A DNA stretch of 40,803 nucleotides from DASPXK01 sp035637315 (GTDB taxonomy: Bacteria; Chloroflexota; UBA6077; JACCZL01): the NCBI GenBank assembly GCA_035637315.1, contig DASPXK010000162.1:1-40803 (forward strand), in the 5' to 3' direction. Under the pieces are notes generated by a model. The model had not been told where the DNA came from. It saw nothing but the letters and a program-made list of their open reading frames with translations, and ran no database searches. The translations under genes and the position numbers were made by a program. Each line of letters begins with the position of its first letter. Within the stretch, counting starts at the first letter, position 1. Shown here piece after piece: positions 35,449 to 40,803 of this stretch.

Positions 35449-36405
35449 TTAGGCGGCGGCCGGGCCGCGTCGCGCGCCGATGATCGATCGCCCGAAGCGG
35501 CCGAGCAGCCAGAGGCCCGCTAGGGCCGCGCCCCACAACGGCAGCCAGACGACCAGCCAGATGAGCGCGATCGCGACTCCCCGGAAGGCCTGGAGCAGGG
35601 CGCGCAATGCCTCGGCGGCAGTGTCGCCCGGGCTCCAGCTGCCGCGCGCCACGGCCGCCGCCTCGCGGATCTGCAGGACGATCGTGGCCATGTCTGCTCG
35701 ACGCTCGAGGACTTGCTTGCGTCCCTGAATCTGCTCGATCTGTCCGCGCACGTTGGTCAGCTCACGCTGGATCTGGATGATATCTTCGATTCTCTGGGCC
35801 TTGCTCAGCAGCGCCAACAGACTATCCTCGCTAGCTCGCAGGTTGCGCAGGCGCGAGTCCAGGTCGACGTACTCCTCGGTGACGTCTTGCGCCTGACTCT
35901 GCTCCTCGACCACCCTGTCGGCGATCGCGCGCAAGCGCTCCAGGGTGGCCTGGTAGGTGGCCGGATCGGCCGGTACGCGAACCGTAACCGTGGCGCTCAT
36001 ACGATCGCCGTCCTGCCGAATCTGCGAGCTGGCGATGAGCCCGCCCTGCTCGGCCGCGACGCGCTCGACCTCGCGGTAGGCATCCTGGACATTGCCCACG
36101 CTGATCGTCATGTTGACCGTGCGGATGATCATCCTGTCGAGGCCCGGCAGGCGGCCCGCCTGTGACGTGTCGGCTGGGGCTCCGGCGGTCGCCGGGGCGG
36201 CTGCGCGCGCGGCGGCGGGCGCGACTGGGGTGGGGAGCGCCCTGGGCGCTTCGGCCACGGCTGGGCCCGGCCTGGGCGCTGTCGACTCACTCGAGGCGCC
36301 CGTGGCCGAGTCTCGGAACGGAAGCGGGATGCTGACCGGCGCCCCGCAGGCCGTGCCCACGATCAGGCCAAGCAAACTGGTCAGCAGAGCGAATCGCTTC
36401 GACAT
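35449..36405 (-). CDS. DUF4349 domain membrane protein
   Basis: A 318-residue protein with an N-terminal signal and Cys20 (LIVGTAC), a weak lipobox. An Ala/Pro linker runs to about 85. The DUF4349 domain follows: MIIRTVNMTISV, DAYREVERVAAEQGGLIAS, SATVTVRVPADPATYQATLERL, then a long coiled coil (LRNLRASEDSLLALLSKAQR, IEDIIQIQRELTNVRGQIE). A membrane helix is at about 282-304 (GVAIALIWLVVWLPLWGAALAGLW). The family is common in Chloroflexota and Firmicutes; function unknown, probably envelope. GGAGGG nine bases before the ATG supports the start. The gene is divergent from the crotonase gene. Confidence 0.85.
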   Translation of the reverse strand: MSKRFALLTSLLGLIVGTACGAPVSIPLPFRDSATGASSESTAPRPGPAVAEAPRALPTPVAPAAARAAAPATAGAPADTSQAGRLPGLDRMIIRTVNMTISVGNVQDAYREVERVAAEQGGLIASSQIRQDGDRMSATVTVRVPADPATYQATLERLRAIADRVVEEQSQAQDVTEEYVDLDSRLRNLRASEDSLLALLSKAQRIEDIIQIQRELTNVRGQIEQIQGRKQVLERRADMATIVLQIREAAAVARGSWSPGDTAAEALRALLQAFRGVAIALIWLVVWLPLWGAALAGLWLLGRFGRSIIGARRGPAAA

Positions 36406-36461
36406 GGATAAGACCCTCCCCCTCGCGGCCTCTCGCGTCTACAGACGCCCTGGGCGCGCGA

Positions 36462-36491
36462 TTGGTTCCCCGACTTGTCGTCAGATACGAT
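36462..36491 (+). promoter_or_regulatory. Candidate promoter of the crotonase gene
   Basis: TTGGTT (36462-36467), 18 bases, TACGAT (36486-36491). The start of transcription would be about 36498, five bases before the ATG at 36503, a near-leaderless arrangement with no ribosome site. Confidence 0.45.
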
Positions 36492-36502
36492 GGGACCGAC
36501 CG

Positions 36503-37291
36503 ATGGCTGAAGCGCTCCTCGTCGATCGTCGCGGGCCGATCTGGACACTCACGTTCAATCGCCCGGCGCAGCGAAACTCGCTGCCGCCGTTGGAGTGGCT
36601 GCATCTGCGCGACTTGCTAGCCCAGATCGCGCGCGAGCCCGACGCGCGGGTCGTGGTGCTGCGCGGGGCCGGTGGACGCGCTTTCTCGTCCGGCTACGAC
36701 ATCGGCGCACTCGAGCAGCTCCAGCAGCAGAAGATCGTCCTCTCGACGCCGGAGGACCCGTTCGAGCAGGCTCTGGCGGCGGTAGTGGAGCACCCCCTGC
36801 CGATCATCGCCATGGTAAGCGGGTTCGCGGTAGGTGGCGGATGCACGCTGGCGGCGGGCTGCGACGTCCGCTTAGCGGGAGCCAGTGCGCGCTTCGGGAT
36901 GCCGCCCGCCAAGCTGGGAGTCGTCTACAGCGCGAGCGAGCTGAAGACCTTCCTCGAGCTTCTCGGCCCCGGGCGAACGAAGCTGCTCTTCTATTCCGGG
37001 CGGATCATCGACGCCCAGCGGGCCCTCGAGCTGGGGCTTATTGAGGAGGTCGTTCCCGACGAGCAGCTCGAGGAGTACACCTACGCACTGGCCGAGGAGA
37101 TCGCGACCAACGCTCCCCTCGCCGTCCAGGGCACCAAACGGATCCTGCGCCACATGCTCGCCCAGGCCGTCCCGCCCGAGGCCGTCGAAGATATCGCCGC
37201 CACGATCCGGGCGACCAATACCAGCGCCGACTTACGCGAGGGTGTGCGCGCCTTCCTGGAGAAGCGTCGCCCGGAGTTTCGGGGCCGATAA
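36503..37291 (+). CDS. Crotonase-family protein, methylmalonyl-CoA decarboxylase-like active site
   Basis: A 262-residue crotonase-fold protein. The oxyanion-hole parts are FSSGYDIGAL (62-70) and GFAVGGGC (107-114). The two glutamates of true enoyl-CoA hydratases are absent: the first position is Thr115 (GGGCTLA), the second is Pro135 (FGMPPAKLGVVYS). PPAKLGVVY with Tyr142 instead resembles methylmalonyl-CoA decarboxylase, where a Tyr acts; the partner His of that enzyme is Tyr65 here. So the reaction is uncertain: decarboxylase, isomerase or other acyl-CoA conversion. The chosen ATG 36503 is at the domain start; the frame is open far upstream but antisense to another gene. It ends 15 bases from the convergent acyl-CoA dehydrogenase. 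Confidence 0.82.
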   Translation: MAEALLVDRRGPIWTLTFNRPAQRNSLPPLEWLHLRDLLAQIAREPDARVVVLRGAGGRAFSSGYDIGALEQLQQQKIVLSTPEDPFEQALAAVVEHPLPIIAMVSGFAVGGGCTLAAGCDVRLAGASARFGMPPAKLGVVYSASELKTFLELLGPGRTKLLFYSGRIIDAQRALELGLIEEVVPDEQLEEYTYALAEEIATNAPLAVQGTKRILRHMLAQAVPPEAVEDIAATIRATNTSADLREGVRAFLEKRRPEFRGR

Positions 37292-37306
37292 GTCGAAGAT
37301 GTTGGT

Positions 37307-39091
37307 CTAGGCCGATTCGCCCGCGCGCCACCTGGCGATGGCTTCGAGGGTTGAGCGGTCGCCGCTGCGAATCTGCGCTGCGTTCGTCTGACACAGGCGG
37401 AGCGCGTGACGCGCGAAGCGCTCGGCGATCGGTCGTCGCTCTGGGATCCGGGCTGCTTGATTGGCGAGCAGGCGAGTGATGTGGAGCCGAGCGAGCATCT
37501 GGGTCAGTCGCTCGGCGTGCAGCAGGACGTAGCCGAAGTCGTCGAACTCGGGCCGAGAGCGGCCCGTCGCCATGGCGATGGCGCGACGGGGGCCCAGGCC
37601 GCGAGCGAGATCGACGAGCAGGTAGCGCAGCGTCGAGACCATCTTCGAGCGCGCGGCGCCGAAGTCTCGGCCGAGTGCGCCGTCGAAGCGGGCCTGCGCC
37701 AGGGCCGGGCTCGGGCCGCTGGCCAGCACCGTCCGCGGGTTTGCCAGGACGGCCTTCATCAGGTCCTTGGTGGCCATCAGGGCCTGGATCTGGGAGGTGC
37801 CTTCGTAAATCGGCAGGATCAGGCTGTCTCGGGCGAACCGCTCGACGTCGTAGTCCTTGATCACACCGTAACCGCCGTGGACCTGGACTGCGACGCGGGC
37901 GAGGCGGACGGCCTCCTCGGCGCCGTGGTACTTGACCAGCGGCGTCAGCTCACGCAGGTACCGACTCATTCGGCGGGCTCGCTCGGGGCTGCCGCCCTCT
38001 CGCTCCAGGCCCATGACCAGGTCGGACGTCACCGCTGCCTCGTAGCACAGCGCGCGCAGTCCCACCACACTGGCCTCCATGTCGAGCAGCATCTCGGCGA
38101 CGAGTGGGTGCTCGCGGATCGGGACGCCCATCTGGACCCGCTGGGCAGCGTAGTCGCTGGCCGCCTCGTAAGCTGCCTGTGCCAGACCTAGGGCCTGGAT
38201 GCCAACCGCGACCCGCGACTCGTTCATGAAGCTGGTGATCGCGGCGAAACCGCCGCCCACCTCACCCAACAGCTCCGCCTGGGAGTCGGCGAACGACAGC
38301 GCGCAGGTGGGGGAGCCGGCGATGCACAGCTTGCGCTCGGCCCGCTCGACACGGTAGTTATCGCGCTCGGCGCTCTCGACGGTCACCCGCCGCGGGACGA
38401 TGAACAGTCCCAGGCCGTCCAGCCCTCGTGAGCCCGGCACGCAGCGCGCCAGGACGATGACCATCTGGCCGTTGCCACTCGAGATGAACTGCTTGCCGCC
38501 GCTGAGGCGCCAGCTTCCGTCCTCGCCCGGGCTGGCCGTCGTGCTCAGGTTGCCAACGTCCGAGCCAGCTTCGGGCTCGGTCATCGCGACCGCGCCGATG
38601 ATCTCGCCCCTGGCCAGCCGCGGCACCCAGAGCTTCTTTTGCTCTTCGGTCCCGAAGCGGACGATCATCGCGGCCGGTGAGACGTAGAAAGCGTACTGGA
38701 CCATCGTCGAAGGGCAGGCGCGAGCGAGCAGTTCGATCATCGCCGCGGCGACGGTGAAGGGTAGGCCTGCCCCGCCATACTCGCGCGGCAGACCGAGCCC
38801 GATCAGTCCCAACTCCCGCAAGCCGCGCAGGTTCTCGAGCATCGGCTCCGACGTGAGGACTTCTGGCGGGCCGTAGGTCACGCTTGCCTCGTCGACCTCG
38901 CGTGCGCGAGCCGCGATCTCCTTGCCGCAGTACTCGCCGGCCATGACCAGCACGTCGCGCCAGGTGGCGACAGTCGTCGGGACGTCAGCGGCCGGGCCCT
39001 CCACGAGCGGGACGAGTCGATGCCAGGGGATCAGCTCGTCGATGTAGAGCGTCAGGTCGCGATTGGAGGTGAAGTAGTTTCCGAGCTTCAT
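37307..39091 (-). CDS. Acyl-CoA dehydrogenase (about 595 aa type)
   Basis: A 594-residue FAD enzyme that oxidises acyl-CoA to enoyl-CoA. FAD and substrate motifs are AVAMTEPEAGSDVG and GGKQFISSGNG, and the catalytic Glu is in LPIYEGTSQIQ. It is longer than the usual 380-residue forms, with about 60 extra N-terminal residues and a C-terminal helical region (about 430-594), like the DmdC/long-chain group; the chain length of the substrate is not clear. AGGA eight bases before the ATG supports the start. It follows FadJ by nine bases on the same strand, so both are in one beta-oxidation operon. Confidence 0.9.
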   Translation of the reverse strand: MKLGNYFTSNRDLTLYIDELIPWHRLVPLVEGPAADVPTTVATWRDVLVMAGEYCGKEIAARAREVDEASVTYGPPEVLTSEPMLENLRGLRELGLIGLGLPREYGGAGLPFTVAAAMIELLARACPSTMVQYAFYVSPAAMIVRFGTEEQKKLWVPRLARGEIIGAVAMTEPEAGSDVGNLSTTASPGEDGSWRLSGGKQFISSGNGQMVIVLARCVPGSRGLDGLGLFIVPRRVTVESAERDNYRVERAERKLCIAGSPTCALSFADSQAELLGEVGGGFAAITSFMNESRVAVGIQALGLAQAAYEAASDYAAQRVQMGVPIREHPLVAEMLLDMEASVVGLRALCYEAAVTSDLVMGLEREGGSPERARRMSRYLRELTPLVKYHGAEEAVRLARVAVQVHGGYGVIKDYDVERFARDSLILPIYEGTSQIQALMATKDLMKAVLANPRTVLASGPSPALAQARFDGALGRDFGAARSKMVSTLRYLLVDLARGLGPRRAIAMATGRSRPEFDDFGYVLLHAERLTQMLARLHITRLLANQAARIPERRPIAERFARHALRLCQTNAAQIRSGDRSTLEAIARWRAGESA

Positions 39092-39100
39092 CGGGGCATC

Positions 39101-40803
39101 CTACTCATGGAAACGCCCGCCGGTCCTCGCCAGTTCCAGCAGTCGCGCGGGAGGTGAGAAACGCTCGCCATGGTGCCCGCTGAGCGACTCGAGCGAGTCG
39201 CGGAAGCGCGCCGCGCCGAGCCTGTCGACGTAATGGAACGGGCCACCAAGGAACGGTGGAAAGCCGAGTCCCAGCACGGCGCCCAGGTCGCCGTCGGTCG
39301 GCGAGCGCAGGATGCCCTCCTCGAGACACCGAATCGCCTCCACAACGAACCTGGAGGTGAGCCGCTCGGGCACGTCGGCGGCCCGGCCAGCAACACGGGC
39401 GGCTCCGATCAGCTCGTAGACGTCTGGATCGGGTCGCTTCTCTTTGCGATCGTAGCGATAGAATCCGCGCCCGCCTTTGCGGCCGCTGCGACCCAGCTCC
39501 ACCAGGAGCGCCACGGGACGAGCAGCTGGCAGTCTCTCTCCGAACGCCGTGGCCATCATAGTACCGGCGTGAGCGGCGACGTCGAGCCCGACCTCGTCGA
39601 GCAGCTCGAATGGTCCGACCGGCCAGCCGAAGGCGCGCATCGCCTGGTCGACCTCGCCGATGTCGGCACCCCCCTCCAGCACCTGTCCGGCCTCGTTCAT
39701 CATGCAGCCGATCACCCGCGACGTGTAGAAGCCGGGCCCGTCGTTGACTACGATGGGAGTCTTGCCCATCCGCTTGCTGACGTCGACCACCGTCGCGACG
39801 GCCCAGTCAGCCGAGCGCTCGCCTCGGATCACTTCGACCAGCGGCATGCGGTGGACCGGCGAGAAGAAGTGCATCCCGACGACTCGCTCCGGGTGGCCGG
39901 CTTCCGCGGCCAGGCTAGTGATCGGGATCGTCGAGGTGTTCGATGCGATGATGGCGCCTTCACGCACGGCAGATTCGAGCTCGTGGATGACGCGGCGTTT
40001 GACCTCGATCTCCTCGAACACTGCCTCGATCGCCAGATCGGCGCGTCGGAAACCACTGTAGTCGACGGTGCCGCTAATTCGAGCCATGATGTCGCGGGCC
40101 TCGCGGGGCCGGAAATGGCGCCGCTCGGTTGCCTCGTCCATTAGCCGTTGAACGCGTGAGAGGCCGTCGGCGACTCGTTCGGGGCTCACGTCGCGCAAGC
40201 GGACCGTGAAGGAGGAGACGGCGGCGACTTCCGCGATACCGGAGCCCATCAAGCCCGCCCCGACGACGCCGATCGTCGCCACCATGTGCGGCTCGACGGA
40301 TCGGTCGTCGACTCCTGGATCACGACGTTTGCGCTGCGTTGCGAAGAAGAGCGCTACCAGGTTGCGAGAGACATCGCCAGTCGCGAGCTCGCCGAAAGCG
40401 CGCGCCTCGGCGTCGAGGCCCGCCTGCCTGCCCTCGCGGAGTCCGATCTCGATCGCTTCGATCGCTCGGAGCGGCGCGGGGTAGTGGCCGCCCGTCTCGC
40501 GCTCGACCCGCTCCCGTGCCTTCGCGAGGATCACCTTCCGACCGAGTGGAGTCTGCTCAGCTGCTCTCGCCGCCATCCCGGACAAGCCCCGAACTCCTCG
40601 CCCCCTCCCCCAAATTGGGGGGAGGGGGTTGGGGGTGAGGGCGTTCGGGGTTTGGGCCGGCGGCGCCGTCCCGCGCTTGCCCCTCCGTGCCCATACCTCG
40701 GCGACCTGGAGCAGAGCTGCAGGGTGGACCACCTCGTCGACGACGCCCGCGCGGAGCGCTCGGCCGGGGTTCAGGCGACGGCCGGCCAGGATGAGGTCGA
40801 GCC
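39101..40803 (-). CDS. fadJ: FadJ-type bifunctional enoyl-CoA hydratase/3-hydroxyacyl-CoA dehydrogenase (5' end outside window)
   Basis: The C-terminal 567 residues of a beta-oxidation multienzyme; the frame is open to the right edge. The end of the hydratase domain is visible (LAGRRLNPGRALRAGVVDEV). The dehydrogenase Rossmann motif is IGVVGAGLMGSGIAEV and its catalytic His is in VVGMHFFSPVHRMP; the second dehydrogenase domain and tail follow (GPFELLDEVGLDV, FPPFLGGPFHYVD). Between the hydratase end and the TPLGRKVILAKARERV linker lies about 30 residues coded by a palindromic repeat (LTPNPLPPIWGRGRG), which is not part of the family. The frame is preserved. A GTG at 40732 is not the true start. 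The acyl-CoA dehydrogenase gene follows nine bases downstream. Confidence 0.9.
   Translation of the reverse strand, partial: LDLILAGRRLNPGRALRAGVVDEVVHPAALLQVAEVWARRGKRGTAPPAQTPNALTPNPLPPIWGRGRGVRGLSGMAARAAEQTPLGRKVILAKARERVERETGGHYPAPLRAIEAIEIGLREGRQAGLDAEARAFGELATGDVSRNLVALFFATQRKRRDPGVDDRSVEPHMVATIGVVGAGLMGSGIAEVAAVSSFTVRLRDVSPERVADGLSRVQRLMDEATERRHFRPREARDIMARISGTVDYSGFRRADLAIEAVFEEIEVKRRVIHELESAVREGAIIASNTSTIPITSLAAEAGHPERVVGMHFFSPVHRMPLVEVIRGERSADWAVATVVDVSKRMGKTPIVVNDGPGFYTSRVIGCMMNEAGQVLEGGADIGEVDQAMRAFGWPVGPFELLDEVGLDVAAHAGTMMATAFGERLPAARPVALLVELGRSGRKGGRGFYRYDRKEKRPDPDVYELIGAARVAGRAADVPERLTSRFVVEAIRCLEEGILRSPTDGDLGAVLGLGFPPFLGGPFHYVDRLGAARFRDSLESLSGHHGERFSPPARLLELARTGGRFHE
40587..40650. 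repeat. Long GC-rich palindrome inserted in frame in fadJ
   Basis: Outer arms CCCCGAAC (40587-40594) and GTTCGGGG (40643-40650), inner arms CCCCCTCCCCC (40601-40611) and GGGGGAGGGGG (40618-40628). Its right side GGGGGTGAGGGCG matches the intergenic copy at 25556, so it is a mobile or repeated element, here in the linker of FadJ. Confidence 0.78.

Overview
The window reads as chromosomal DNA of a GC-rich bacterium, most likely a member of the Chloroflexota (inference). Support: secreted proteins with Thr-Pro linkers (1724-2503, 8259-9596, 33991-35316), a secreted protein with a tract containing ILGFPVSRTF, a DUF4349 protein, an MptB-like glycosyltransferase, a fused AccD-AccA, and many starts preceded closely by a TANNNT -10 box. 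There are no rRNA or tRNA genes, no CRISPR array, and no transposase or phage gene. Genes are dense; the longest gaps are just under 300 bp and hold short palindromic repeats or one small cysteine-rich gene.

Layout. 1-1586: end of a phenylacetyl-CoA epoxidase operon (paaC, a stand-alone PaaD-type zinc ribbon, paaX). 1724-6535: SH3-linker secreted protein, D-2-hydroxyacid dehydrogenase, fused acetyl-CoA carboxyltransferase, zinc alcohol dehydrogenase. 6610-11232: GSA-aminomutase-like aminotransferase, a 47-aa cysteine-rich protein, a secreted repeat protein, a small membrane protein, and a threonine-synthase homologue without the PLP lysine. 11256-17062: operator-like palindrome, one-chain CydDC-like ABC exporter, SDR, cupin, and a VapBC pair with a frameshifted toxin. 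17106-24665: secreted proteins, an AlkA-like glycosylase, and a five-gene CopC/CopD operon ending in a CopC-CopD-cytochrome c fusion. 24793-29074: hisB, an RNase Y homologue whose HD histidines are gone, a secreted HExxH protease, MoaD with a tail. 29078-33520: lipid or polysaccharide sugar genes (YdjC/HpnK-type deacetylase, methyltransferase, GT2, MptB-like GT). 33652-36405: DUF1232, FecR/Calx-beta and DUF4349 envelope proteins. 36503-40803: acyl-CoA metabolism (crotonase, acyl-CoA dehydrogenase, FadJ).

How it fits together. The paa genes at one end and the acyl-CoA genes at the other suit an aerobic heterotroph using aromatic and fatty acids. The Cop operon suggests periplasmic copper handling linked to an electron-transfer haem.

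The main unexplained signal is the density and variety of small palindromic elements, at least seven kinds of site in 40 kb. Several carry the stop codon of the gene before them (paaX, accDA, the 61-aa membrane gene). Three lie inside reading frames: a linker of the ABC exporter, the signal peptide of 17106-17669, and the interdomain linker of FadJ. This resembles the in-frame palindromic elements known from Rickettsia. Two apparent pseudoenzymes (ThrC-like and RNase Y-like) are the other strong leads.
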